Part shown: positions 21,479 through 30,502 of the stretch, piece by piece
How the letters are laid out: every line of letters begins with the position of its first letter
How positions within the stretch are numbered: position 1 is the stretch's first letter
Assembly: GCA_943914355.1 (NCBI GenBank)
Contig: CALUBS010000010.1
Coordinates: forward strand, 1-64,000
Reading direction: 5' to 3'
DNA: 64,000 nt
Source: an uncultured Corynebacterium sp.
GTDB taxonomy: Bacteria > Actinomycetota > Actinomycetes > Mycobacteriales > Mycobacteriaceae
Made by a program: the position numbers and the translations under genes
Notes under the pieces: model-generated
What the model was told of the DNA's origin: nothing
Seen by the model: only the letters and a program-made list of their open reading frames with translations
Databases searched by the model: none

Positions 21479-22678
21479 CTAAAGGCAGGCCCGCCGCAGC
21501 CTGCCCACCAAGCCGTCGAAGGCAATCTGCGTACCTACGTTCTGGGTCAGCTGCTCGCGGCAATAAGAAATGGCGGACTGGCACTCCAAGAGGCCCTCCT
21601 CGTTCACCCGCTGCGCCAGCTCGCCAGATAGCCCCGCGAAATCCGGGTGGGTCATCTCCACCTGCGCGCCCACCTTTGTCATCAGCGCGTCGCGGTAAAT
21701 TCCGGAGAGATCGACGAGCACTAGGTCGAGGTTATCGATGACCCGTCGCTTCGCCCGCTTCTTGTGCTGTTCTTGTAGGTCCTTGATGGCGGAGCGGGCA
21801 TCACGCTGCGCCTTCGCCGCGCCCTTGCCCTTCGCGCCCACGCCAAAGGTATTTTCCAGCTTGGCCAGCTCCGCTTCTTCTTCCTCCTTGTGCGATTCCT
21901 TCGCGTCCGCATCCACCAGCTTGAGAAGCGAGGTCACCGCCTGAAAGCCCTGGGATTCGTGGAAGATGTCCTCGGCCAGGTTGATGGCCACAGCGCGGCG
22001 TTTTTGCACCGTCGGCTCTGCCACCAAGTGGCGCGCCCTGCCCACGTGGCGCAGGGAGGTGACGGCGGCGAGGCGGGCATCGTGATCCGAGGCGCCTTCG
22101 CTCACCAGCTGGGCAACGATATTGTCCACCGACGGCGAGGGGATGTACAGGTGCCGGCAGCGCGAGCGCAGGGTCTGGGAGAAATCCTCGGGGGCATCGG
22201 AAGGCGCGCACATGATAATCACGGTGCGCTCCGGCGGCTCCTCCACCGTCTTGAGCAGCGCGTTGGCGCCGTTATTGTTGAGGCGATCCGCGTTATTGAA
22301 GATCACCACGCGCCACGGGGCGACCGTGGGCAGGCTCGCGGCGCGCCCAATGACCTCTCGCACCGTATCCACCGGGATGATGACCTCCTGCGGGTCCACC
22401 AAGACCAGGTCCGTGTGCTGCTTGGTGCCTAGCACGGCGCGGCAGGCCTCGCATTTTCCGCAGCCCGGTTCCTCCGGATCCGTGCACATGAGCGCGGCCG
22501 CGAAATCGATTGCGGCCAAGGAACGCCCCGAACCGGGCGGGCCGGTAAAGAGCCAGGAATGGCTCATCGCCCGCGGATCTGCCCCCGGCATCCCCCGCGC
22601 CGCCCGCGCGGCACCCAAGATAGTGCGGGCCACACCTGGGGTATCTGCCAATCGTTGCGCAACGCTTCCCGTATTCAC
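21479..22678 (-). CDS. holB: DNA polymerase III delta-prime subunit
   Basis: Clamp-loader subunit of the replicative polymerase. The 399-residue protein from GTG 22678 begins with a linker and then SHSWLFTGPPGSGRS. The Walker A lysine is Arg, as expected for delta-prime, which does not hydrolyse ATP. A zinc module follows (CTDPEEPGCGKCEAC), and a sensor-like SRCRH occurs further on. A charged Lys/Glu region near 290-340 precedes the C-terminal domain. The upstream open frame to 22828 overlaps cyaB and is not believed. Divergent from cyaB with only 37 bp between starts. Confidence 0.92.
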   Translation of the reverse strand: MNTGSVAQRLADTPGVARTILGAARAARGMPGADPRAMSHSWLFTGPPGSGRSLAAIDFAAALMCTDPEEPGCGKCEACRAVLGTKQHTDLVLVDPQEVIIPVDTVREVIGRAASLPTVAPWRVVIFNNADRLNNNGANALLKTVEEPPERTVIIMCAPSDAPEDFSQTLRSRCRHLYIPSPSVDNIVAQLVSEGASDHDARLAAVTSLRHVGRARHLVAEPTVQKRRAVAINLAEDIFHESQGFQAVTSLLKLVDADAKESHKEEEEAELAKLENTFGVGAKGKGAAKAQRDARSAIKDLQEQHKKRAKRRVIDNLDLVLVDLSGIYRDALMTKVGAQVEMTHPDFAGLSGELAQRVNEEGLLECQSAISYCREQLTQNVGTQIAFDGLVGRLRRACL

Positions 22679-22715
22679 TCGCTCTAGCCTACTGGTCTTA
22701 CTACAGTAAGTAGTT

Positions 22716-24248
22716 ATGAACAGACTATTGCGTGGCGCTCGTTGGCTTATGGGAACCCAATGGCCGGTATACGCTGCCTTGGTCTTGGGCGCCAATCTCA
22801 TCGGCGCCATCGCGATCATGACCTTCATCCTCTATTTCCTGCCCATGCCGGAAATCGAGGACTTTGCCGCCGAGCTGCCCAACCTCAAGGGCGTGGCGGC
22901 GGTCTACCTCATCTTTGCCGTCATCATCGGCATCGCCGCTACCCTGCTGCTCTTCCGCCCCGTGCTGGACTGGCAGCGCAATCCCGATGCGCACGATCCA
23001 AATATGGTGCGCACCCTCGTACTGCGCATCCCTGTGTACCAATCCCTGGTCGCGGCCGCGGTCTGGCTCATCGGCATTATCCTGACGGTGGTTATCTCCA
23101 GCGGGCAGTCCGGGCGTCTCGGACTCGTCGTAGGTGTCTCCACCACCCTGGCAGGCCTAGTGGTCATCATCTTGACCTACCTGCAGGCCGAGCGCCTCGT
23201 GCGGCCCGTCGCCGCGCAGGCCGTCGCCCGCCGCTTTGAAGATTCCACCGTCGAACCGCCCATCAAGTATCGCCTCTTTTCCACCTGGCTGATGACCTCC
23301 GGGGTGCCGCTACTCGGCATCGTGCTGGTGCTATTGGGGCAGCACACTGGGCTCTTTTCTGGCGATGCCAGCGAGATCATCCCGGCCATCGTGGCGCTCG
23401 CGCTTACCGCCCTGGCCACCGGGTTTATCGGCACCAGCTTCGCCATCATGAGCGTGGTCGATCCCATCGTGGAATTGCAGGATGCGATTAACCGCGTGCG
23501 CCGCGGCGAGTCCGATGCCGAGGTCGATATCTACGATGGTTCCGAGCTCGGCGTCCTGCAGGCCGGTTTCAATGAGATGATGCGCGGGCTGCGCGAGCGC
23601 CAGCGCGTCCGCGATATCTTCGGCCGCTACGTGGGCACCGAGGTGGCCCAGCGCGCCCTTGAAGAGCGCCCCGAATTGGGCGGCGAGGACCGCAAAGTCG
23701 CGGTGCTGTTTATCGATGTCATCGGTTCCACCACCTTCGCGGTCAACCACTCCCCCGAAGAAGTGGTCACGGAGCTCAATAAATTCTTCGAGCACGTCGT
23801 GACGGTGGTGCACCGCAATAAGGGCATTATCAATAAGTTCCAGGGCGATGCCGCCCTCGCCGTCTTTGGTGCGCCGCTCAACGTGTACGACTCGACTTCG
23901 ATGGCGCTGCAGGCCGCCCGCGAGCTGCGCGGCGAATTGCGCGGGCTCGAGCTGCAAGCCGGCATCGGCGTCGCCTCCGGCCACGTGGTGGCAGGCCACA
24001 TCGGCGGCGCGGATCGCTTCGAGTACACCGTCATCGGCGATGCCGTTAACGAGGCCGCGCGCCTGACCGAAATGGCCAAGGACACCCCCGGCCAGGTCCT
24101 GACCAACGCCGCCACCCTAAAGACCGCCAACGAGGCCGAGCAGGCCCGCTGGACCGTCATGAAATCCATCGAGCTGCGCGGGCGCCGCCGCATGACCCAG
24201 TTGGCGCGCCCCATCCGCGCCAGCCTGGCAGAAAGGTGCGAAATCTAA
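22716..24248 (+). CDS. cyaB: Membrane class III adenylate cyclase CyaB
   Basis: Makes cAMP from ATP; in corynebacteria this cAMP is the ligand of GlxR, also encoded in this window. The 510 residues comprise six predicted membrane helices (about residues 15-245), a HAMP linker (about 245-300) and a C-terminal cyclase domain. Metal-binding Asp residues occur in VLFIDVIGST and KFQGDAALAVFG, with the substrate-type Lys in NKFQGD, and VIGDAVNEAARL near 440. Layout and position next to holB and topA match C. glutamicum CyaB. The start has no strong Shine-Dalgarno sequence. Confidence 0.93.
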   Translation: MNRLLRGARWLMGTQWPVYAALVLGANLIGAIAIMTFILYFLPMPEIEDFAAELPNLKGVAAVYLIFAVIIGIAATLLLFRPVLDWQRNPDAHDPNMVRTLVLRIPVYQSLVAAAVWLIGIILTVVISSGQSGRLGLVVGVSTTLAGLVVIILTYLQAERLVRPVAAQAVARRFEDSTVEPPIKYRLFSTWLMTSGVPLLGIVLVLLGQHTGLFSGDASEIIPAIVALALTALATGFIGTSFAIMSVVDPIVELQDAINRVRRGESDAEVDIYDGSELGVLQAGFNEMMRGLRERQRVRDIFGRYVGTEVAQRALEERPELGGEDRKVAVLFIDVIGSTTFAVNHSPEEVVTELNKFFEHVVTVVHRNKGIINKFQGDAALAVFGAPLNVYDSTSMALQAARELRGELRGLELQAGIGVASGHVVAGHIGGADRFEYTVIGDAVNEAARLTEMAKDTPGQVLTNAATLKTANEAEQARWTVMKSIELRGRRRMTQLARPIRASLAERCEI

Positions 24249-25456
24249 TGGCAAGCACCCGCCTCATCGTGCCCGATGCGGCGCGCGGAATGGCGCTTTT
24301 AGGCATCGCGATAGCGAATATGACCACCGCGTGGATCATCACCGAGGATCGCCCGGGCGCGTATTTCGGCGGCATCCTCGATGACAGCGTGCTCGATAAA
24401 ATCGCCGTCGTCTTCGGCGCTTTCTTCGTGCACAACCGCGGCCTGCCCATGTTTTCTACCCTGCTGGGCTTCGGCGTGGGGCTTATTGCGATGAGCCTGT
24501 GGCGGCGGGGATTTCCGCTGGGGGAAGCGAGGAGGGTCATCGCCAAGCGCTATGGCTTCCTCGCGCTTTTAGGCGCGGTGCACATGGTGCTGCTGTTTTG
24601 GGGCGATATCATGTTTGTCTACGGCGTAGCGGGCATAGTTATTGCCCTGCTGCTCACGCTGCATAATTCTACGCTGCGCAAGATTTCTTATATCGCGCTC
24701 GGGGTGCTGACGGTGCTCGGCATCGCCGCGTTTATTTTCTCCGCGGTTGGCGGCGGGCTCGATATCCCCGTCGATGCCATTGGCACGGTAAATTCCTACG
24801 GTGACCTGCTGCTGAGCCAGCTTCTCACCCTGGGCGCGCAGATCATCTCCGCCCCGCTCATCGTGCTGATGTACCTACCAGTAATGCTGGTGGGCTTTGT
24901 GTGGGCGCGCGAGGGCGTGCTTGCCGATGTCCCCTCTCACCGCCCCCAACTCCTGCGCTGGGTGGCCATCGCCGCCGCCGCAACGCTGGTCATTGGCACG
25001 CTGTGGTCTTTGGGCACCCTCGGGGTCATTGATGAGCGTTGGGCGAACGCCGCCAGTAGCGCCAATTCCACCCTCGGCGTGCTAACCGGGCCGGGAATCC
25101 TCGCCGGGCTCGCCCTTATCTTGCAGCCCGTGCAAGAGCGCCTAGCAACCGGTGCCTCCGTGCCCGCCTTCTTGTGGCCCTTCGTCGCGCTGGGCAAGCG
25201 CTCTATGAGTGGTTATGTGGGCCAGTCGATACTGTTTTTCCTTATCGTGCACCCCTTCACGCTGGACTACGGCCACGAGCTAGGTGCCTTTGGCCAAGCC
25301 GCCCTCGCCTGCGGCGTATGGCTGGTGACCGTAATCGGCGCCTGCGTGCTCGAAGCGCTGGGCCTGCGCGGGCCCTTCGAGGCGGTGCACCGCCGGTTGT
25401 CTTATGGACCGAGCATGCAGCCGGAGCGGAGCTTGCCTAGGCAGGGCCTTACCTAG
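24248..25456 (+). CDS. DUF418-family polytopic membrane protein
   Basis: This 402-residue membrane protein with about nine or ten helices begins STRLIVPDAARGMALLGIAI, the usual start of the DUF418 family, and ends with the family block FVALGKRSMSGYVGQSILFF. Function is unknown; the fold resembles membrane acyltransferases such as OpgC-type proteins. ATG 24248 overlaps the cyaB stop by one base (TAATG), so the two are translationally coupled. That coupling suggests a link to the cyclase, though no mechanism can be read from sequence. Confidence 0.85.
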   Translation: MASTRLIVPDAARGMALLGIAIANMTTAWIITEDRPGAYFGGILDDSVLDKIAVVFGAFFVHNRGLPMFSTLLGFGVGLIAMSLWRRGFPLGEARRVIAKRYGFLALLGAVHMVLLFWGDIMFVYGVAGIVIALLLTLHNSTLRKISYIALGVLTVLGIAAFIFSAVGGGLDIPVDAIGTVNSYGDLLLSQLLTLGAQIISAPLIVLMYLPVMLVGFVWAREGVLADVPSHRPQLLRWVAIAAAATLVIGTLWSLGTLGVIDERWANAASSANSTLGVLTGPGILAGLALILQPVQERLATGASVPAFLWPFVALGKRSMSGYVGQSILFFLIVHPFTLDYGHELGAFGQAALACGVWLVTVIGACVLEALGLRGPFEAVHRRLSYGPSMQPERSLPRQGLT

Positions 25457-26186
25457 ACAGGGCATCGACTAGCAGGAAGTGCCCGAGGGCAAAGGCACCA
25501 GCCTCCGCCGCGCCCACCACCCGGGCCGCCTTCGAGGGCTTGGCATGTTTCTTGTCCTTCTGGGACCCGGCTGCTGCTATTCGCGCTCGCAGCGCAGTCA
25601 GGCCTTCCGCCGCTACCAAGAGATTGGCGCCGTGGCTCAAGCCCTTCGTCGCATCGGTACGCAGGCGCGGATCGCCCGCCAGCGCCGAGGTGGTCAGCAC
25701 CGCCGCGCTGCCCACCGCTACCGCGATCCGAGTGGGCTGCTTGCGCGTGGCGACGAGCGCCGCCGCCCACGCCATGGCGCGCAGGCCCCAACCGCGGGCA
25801 TCGTTGCGCGCGCCGCGCCGATAAAGCACCCACGAATACGCCGCGTGGCTAGCGGTGACGCCTGCCACCCCAAGGAGGGAGGGGCGGTGCAAGCGGCGCG
25901 ACTTTTCCGCCTGCCCCACCGCGCCGGCCAGCAGTGCGGGGCTTAGGGTGGGGTTTTGCGCCTCCGCCGCCAAAAGGGGCAAAAGCGGCGCGCTCGTGAC
26001 GGCGTGGGCCTTCTTCCAGCCAAAGAGGCGGGACCATACCGTGGATTCACCAAGCGCCAGGTACGCGAAACGCCGCCAGCCCCGCGGCGTGCGCCGGGCT
26101 GGGTCGGTGACATCGGCAAAGGTTTCGGACACCGCGCGGGTCAAGGCCGCGGCGCCTTCCTCGGTGCGGGCAAGAAAATCATTCAT
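25449..26186 (-). CDS. Hypothetical membrane protein next to topA
   Basis: This 245-residue Ala-rich protein has a soluble, basic N-terminal third (EEGAAALTRAVSETFADVTDP) and several weak hydrophobic segments in the remainder (for example MAWAAALVATRK and GSAAVLTTSALAGD), ending AEAGAFALGHFLLVDALS. I do not recognise the family. ATG 26186 with AAGGTGG is preferred over the GTG three codons earlier. It starts 26 bp after topA on the same strand and overlaps the convergent DUF418 gene by 8 bp. Confidence 0.7.
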   Translation of the reverse strand: MNDFLARTEEGAAALTRAVSETFADVTDPARRTPRGWRRFAYLALGESTVWSRLFGWKKAHAVTSAPLLPLLAAEAQNPTLSPALLAGAVGQAEKSRRLHRPSLLGVAGVTASHAAYSWVLYRRGARNDARGWGLRAMAWAAALVATRKQPTRIAVAVGSAAVLTTSALAGDPRLRTDATKGLSHGANLLVAAEGLTALRARIAAAGSQKDKKHAKPSKAARVVGAAEAGAFALGHFLLVDALSR

Positions 26187-26212
26187 GCCCGCCACCTTAC
26201 TAATTTCTTCGC

Positions 26213-29200
26213 TTATTTCTTCCGCGAGCCGGCCTTCACCACGTTCTTCGTGCCGGGCGAAGGCTTCGAGCTGGATTTCTTAGCCGCCTTCTTCGCGCCC
26301 TTCTTAGTGGCCTTCTTGCTGGACTTCTTGGTCGCCTTCTTCGTCGATTTCTTGGTCGACTTCTTTGTGCTCTTCTTAGAAGACTTCTTCGTGGACTTCT
26401 TCTTCGTCTCCCCAGAGGCCTCTTTGGCGCGGCGCTCGGAAAGGAGCTCGTTGGCGCGGGCATCGGTAAGCTGCTCCGGATCGTCGCCGCGGCGCAGGGA
26501 CGCATTGGTGGTGCCGTCCGTAACGTACGGGCCGAAGCGGCCATCCTTAACGGTCATAGGCTTGCCCGAGACGTCATTATCGCCGAGCTGCTTCAGCGGC
26601 GGCTGTGCGGCCGCGCGGCCACGGCGCTTCGGCTCCGCATAAATGCGGCGGGCCTCATCCAAGGTGATGCTAAAGATCTGCTCTTCCTTAGCCAGCGAGC
26701 GCGAATCCGATCCCTTCTTCAGGTAGGGGCCGTAGCGGCCGTTTTGGGCGGTGATCATCTCCCCGTCGTCCACGCCCACCTCGCGCGGCAGGGACAGCAG
26801 CTCAAGGGCCTGTTCCAGCGTGACGGTCAGCGGTTCCATCGAGCTAAAGAGCGAGGCCGTACCCGGCTTCAGCTTCTCATCAATGTAGTCATTGATGCGC
26901 TTTTCCTTCTGCTTCGCGGCCGTCTTGGTCTCCCAATTCTTGGCGCGCTTGCCTTCCTCGGCGCGCTGCTTATCCTCTTCTGCGCGCTCCTGGGCAACGA
27001 TCTCCAAGGCCTCCGCCTCAGCTTTCTCCCGCTCATCATCGCGGACGACCTCGGTGACATAGGGACCAAAACGGCCTTCTTTAGCCACCACCATGCGCCC
27101 GTTTTCGGGATTCTCGCCCAGCTGGCGCCCGCCCTGCGAGGTAGCAAAGAGCTTTTCCGCCAGCTGTTCATTCAGCCCATCTGGGGTGACGGTTTCTGAG
27201 AGGTTGGCGCGCTGGTATTCCACGCTGCCGTCCTCATTGGTGCCGATCGCGCGCTCGATATAAGGCCCGTAGCGGCCGACGCGCACGAAGACCTCGCGGC
27301 CCTCAGAATCGGTATAGAGCTTCAGCGAGTTGACCTTGCGGGCATCGATGGCCTCGAGGTTGACATCGATAAGCGATTTCAGCCCGCCATGCCGCGCAAT
27401 GGAGGCCGCCTTGTGCTCGTTGGCCTCAGCGTTGCCAAAGTAAAAGCCGTTGAGCCAGTCCGTGCCATCTTCCGTGCCGGTGGCAATCGAGTCCAGCTCA
27501 TCTTCCATGGACGAGGTGAAGTCATAATCCACCAACTCGGTGAAGTTTTCCTCCAAGAGGCCCACGACGGCAAAAGCAACCCACGAAGGCACTAGGGCGT
27601 TGCCGCGCGAGACCACGTAGCCGCGGTCCTGGATCGTCTTGATGATGGAGGCATACGTCGACGGGCGCCCGATGCCCAAGTCCTCCATCTTTTTCACCAG
27701 ACTGGCTTCTGTATAGCGCGCCGGCGGGTTGGTGGAGTGGCCTTCTGCCGAAATCTCTTCGGCTTTCAGATCGCGGCCTTCCTCCAGGTGCGGCAGGCGG
27801 TTCTCGCTCTTCTTGTTCGTATCCTCGTCGGCGCCGTAAGCCTTCAAGAAACCCGGGAAGGTAATGGTGCGACCGGTTGCAGAGAACTCGACGTCATAGG
27901 TGCCGTTATCCGTGGTCGCGGTGCCAGCCACGGCCACCTTCATGGAGGTGCCCTTAGCATCGGCCATCTGCGAGGCCACGGTGCGCTTCCAAATCAGGTC
28001 ATAGAGCTTAAATTCCTCCGCATCCAGCTGGCTAGACAGCTGGCCCGGGGTGGCAAAGGACTCACCGGCTGGGCGGATGGCTTCGTGCGCCTCCTGCGAG
28101 TTTTTCACGCGGCGGTCATAGACGCGCGGGGAATCCGAGACGTATTCTTCGCCATAAATGCTGGTCGCGGAGCTGCGCGCGGCGTTCAAGCCCTGCTTGG
28201 ACAGCGAAGAGGAGTCCGTACGCATATACGTAATGTGGCCGTTTTCGTAGAGGCGCTGCGCAATGCGCATCGTGCGCTCCGAGGTAAAGTGCAGGCGCCG
28301 GCCCGCCTCCTGCTGCAGCGTCGAGGTCATAAACGGCGCATAAGGCTTGCGGGTATAGGGCTTGTGCTCTACCCCGGCCACGGTCATGCCCGCGCCCTGC
28401 AGGGCCTTTTCCAGGGCCTCCGCCTGCGCCTGGGTGATGACGATGACGTCCTTGGTCTTCACGTTTCCGCGATCGTCAAAGTCGCGACCCACAGCCACGC
28501 GCTTGCCATTGACCGCAGTCAGGCGCGCGTCAAAGGCCGACGGGCCCTCGCCACTGCCCGCCCCCGCGTCCAGGGTGGCGAGCAAATCCCAGTAATCGGC
28601 GGAGATAAACGCCATGCGCTCGCGCTCGCGCTCGACGATGACCCGCGTGGCCACCGACTGCACGCGCCCAGCCGAAAGGCGCGGCATGACCTTCTTCCAC
28701 AGCACCGGGGAGACTTCGTAGCCGTAGAGGCGGTCGAGGATGCGGCGGGTTTCTTGGGCATCAATAAGGTCATAGTCCAAGTCGCGGGTGTTTTCCGCCG
28801 CCTCCAAGATGGCGGACTTGGTGATCTCATTAAAGACCATGCGGCGCACCGGCACCTTGGGCTTTAAAACCTCTAGCAGGTGCCAAGCAATGGCCTCGCC
28901 CTCCCGGTCCGGGTCTGTTGCCAGGAGGAGGCTATCGCACTGCTTCAGCTTGGATTTAAGGTCAGCGACCTTTTTCTTTTTATCCGGGCTAACGACGTAA
29001 AGCGGGGCGAAGTCATCTTCCGGGTTAACACCCAAGCGGGCCCAAGATTCTTTCTTGAACTTTGCCGGCACGTCGGCAGCGCCCCGCGGGAGATCGCGGA
29101 TATGGCCCACGGAGGCCTCCACGATGTAGTTATCTCCCAGGTACGGCTGGATCTTTTTCGCCTTAGTTGCCGACTCCACAATCACTAAAGTTTTGCCCGG

Positions 29201-29218
29201 CTCGGCCGCTTCTGCCAC
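26213..29218 (-). CDS. topA: DNA topoisomerase I
   Basis: Type IA enzyme that relaxes negatively supercoiled DNA. The 1001 residues start with the Toprim domain (LVIVESATKAKKIQPYLG, DPDREGEAIAWH), then the core with the active Tyr in ITYMRTDSSSLS. Instead of zinc fingers, the C-terminal part has repeated actinobacterial topo-C modules recognisable by recurring G-R-(Y/F)-GPY motifs (GRYGPYI, GRFGPYVT, GRYGPYLK, GRFGPYVT). It closes with a tail of about 70 residues built of Lys/Ser repeats (KKSTKKSSKKST pattern). Such basic tails aid DNA grip and processivity in mycobacterial TopA. Confidence 0.97.
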   Translation of the reverse strand: MAEAAEPGKTLVIVESATKAKKIQPYLGDNYIVEASVGHIRDLPRGAADVPAKFKKESWARLGVNPEDDFAPLYVVSPDKKKKVADLKSKLKQCDSLLLATDPDREGEAIAWHLLEVLKPKVPVRRMVFNEITKSAILEAAENTRDLDYDLIDAQETRRILDRLYGYEVSPVLWKKVMPRLSAGRVQSVATRVIVERERERMAFISADYWDLLATLDAGAGSGEGPSAFDARLTAVNGKRVAVGRDFDDRGNVKTKDVIVITQAQAEALEKALQGAGMTVAGVEHKPYTRKPYAPFMTSTLQQEAGRRLHFTSERTMRIAQRLYENGHITYMRTDSSSLSKQGLNAARSSATSIYGEEYVSDSPRVYDRRVKNSQEAHEAIRPAGESFATPGQLSSQLDAEEFKLYDLIWKRTVASQMADAKGTSMKVAVAGTATTDNGTYDVEFSATGRTITFPGFLKAYGADEDTNKKSENRLPHLEEGRDLKAEEISAEGHSTNPPARYTEASLVKKMEDLGIGRPSTYASIIKTIQDRGYVVSRGNALVPSWVAFAVVGLLEENFTELVDYDFTSSMEDELDSIATGTEDGTDWLNGFYFGNAEANEHKAASIARHGGLKSLIDVNLEAIDARKVNSLKLYTDSEGREVFVRVGRYGPYIERAIGTNEDGSVEYQRANLSETVTPDGLNEQLAEKLFATSQGGRQLGENPENGRMVVAKEGRFGPYVTEVVRDDEREKAEAEALEIVAQERAEEDKQRAEEGKRAKNWETKTAAKQKEKRINDYIDEKLKPGTASLFSSMEPLTVTLEQALELLSLPREVGVDDGEMITAQNGRYGPYLKKGSDSRSLAKEEQIFSITLDEARRIYAEPKRRGRAAAQPPLKQLGDNDVSGKPMTVKDGRFGPYVTDGTTNASLRRGDDPEQLTDARANELLSERRAKEASGETKKKSTKKSSKKSTKKSTKKSTKKATKKSSKKATKKGAKKAAKKSSSKPSPGTKNVVKAGSRKK

Positions 29219-29464
29219 TTCGACTTCATCCCTTTCGATGATGCGAACATTAAAATTTGTGCGCTTTCAGCAATCGCCCCTAGCGTACACAGGTGGTTTA
29301 TACCGTTCTTCGCACCATATACTCGGTAACACCAAAAGGCTTTGTAGGGGGCGCTTCGCACCCCCACCGAACCGGTCTATACTGACCTTTTTAGAAAGTC
29401 CAGCAGCTGTGAAAGCATTGTTGGGGACGATAGCACACCCACAACACACCCCGTGGAGGATTAG

Positions 29465-30094
29465 ATGGTTGACACAGTAACGATGTGGATTGAAGCCATC
29501 ATGGGCACGGAGTGGGTTTATCCCATCGTGGGCCTGCTCATTTTCGGGGACTGTTTCTTTCCAGTGCTCCCCTCTGAAATCCCGCTGAATATGGTCGGCG
29601 CTTGGGCCGGTTCGCAGGGATTTCCACACCTACCCACCATGTTCTTTGTGGCGCTCGTAGCCGCCATGTTGGGTGATAACCTGTGCTTTTTGCTGGGCAC
29701 GCGGTTTATGCCACTGCTTAACCGCATTCAAAAGGGAACGAAGGCCTACGAGGCCCTCACCTGGGTAAAACGCAATGTACGCCGCGGCGGTGGCGCGGCC
29801 ATTATCATTGCCCGCTTTATCCCCTCGGCCAGGCTCTTTATGACCATTTTGCTAGGGTCAATGCGCTTTCCCTGGCCGGTCTTCCTCTTCTTCGACACCA
29901 TTGGCGTGATGCTCTGGGTATTCCAGGCTTTGGCCATTGGTTATGTGGGCGGCATGGCGTTCTCCGATACCCCACTGTTTGCGATGGTTATCAGCATTAT
30001 CGCCGCCGTATTCATCGGCTTCGGACTACAAAAGGCCCAAAACAGCATCACGGAGTGGTGGGATACCCGCCGCGGCTACGCCGAAACGCCCTAG
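29465..30094 (+). CDS. DedA-family membrane protein
   Basis: The 209-residue polytopic protein of the DedA/SNARE-associated (VTT) family starts with GGAGG five bases before ATG. Family marks are FGDCFFPVLPSEIPLNMVGAW and the downstream basic motif IIIARFIPSARLFMTILLG. DedA proteins scramble or flip undecaprenyl phosphate and phospholipids and affect membrane potential and envelope synthesis. The 246-bp gap to topA (29219-29464) should hold both promoters. The only features I see there are A/T-rich stretches and a TATACT-like hexamer near 29380. Confidence 0.9.
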   Translation: MVDTVTMWIEAIMGTEWVYPIVGLLIFGDCFFPVLPSEIPLNMVGAWAGSQGFPHLPTMFFVALVAAMLGDNLCFLLGTRFMPLLNRIQKGTKAYEALTWVKRNVRRGGGAAIIIARFIPSARLFMTILLGSMRFPWPVFLFFDTIGVMLWVFQALAIGYVGGMAFSDTPLFAMVISIIAAVFIGFGLQKAQNSITEWWDTRRGYAETP

Positions 30095-30118
30095 GGCGCT
30101 TAAACCCTAGAGGGCGTT
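30085..30118. terminator. Bidirectional terminator embedded in two stop codons
   Basis: AACGCCCTAGGG pairs with CCCTAG-A-GGGCGTT around the loop cgcttaaa. The hairpin begins inside the last codons of dedA (stop 30092-30094) and ends within the cspA stop (30117-30119), so one palindrome serves both convergent genes with no spare sequence. Confidence 0.75.
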
Positions 30119-30320
30119 AGAGAATGGAAACGGCCTGCGCCTGGTCGCCCTTCGGGCCGGATCCAACCTCGAAGCTGACCTTCTGGTTTTCTTCCAAGGT
30201 GCGAAAACCGCTGCCCTGAATCTCGGAGTAGTGCACGAAGATGTCTCCGCCGCCGTCCTCGCGCTCGATGAAGCCGTATCCCTTTTCGGAGTTAAACCAC
30301 TTAACGGTTCCTTGTGTCAT
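30117..30320 (-). CDS. cspA: Cold shock protein CspA
   Basis: Small single-stranded nucleic-acid-binding OB-fold protein of 67 residues, an RNA chaperone. Both RNA-binding motifs are intact: KGYGFIE (RNP1) and DIFVHYSEI (RNP2). ATG 30320 ([19 protein letters not shown]) is the family start; the longer open frame to 30434 is not used. The 5' leader between the promoter and ATG is likely long, as in other csp genes (at least part of the 182 bp to the helicase start), but no specific thermosensor fold was identified. Confidence 0.97.
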   Translation of the reverse strand: MTQGTVKWFNSEKGYGFIEREDGGGDIFVHYSEIQGSGFRTLEENQKVSFEVGSGPKGDQAQAVSIL

Positions 30321-30502
30321 GGTGAACTGAGTTCCTTTTCTTAAAGAGGTAGCGCGCATTGCCGCGCCGGTAGTTATTCGGTAAATGGGTCCTCGAGCAG
30401 TACCGTGAAGTATAAAACCGCACCAAGACAACATTGGCCTGTCAACAGTGTGACACGTTCCACGCCAAAGCGATAGATTTAACTCACAAGGGGGTAAAAA
30501 AA

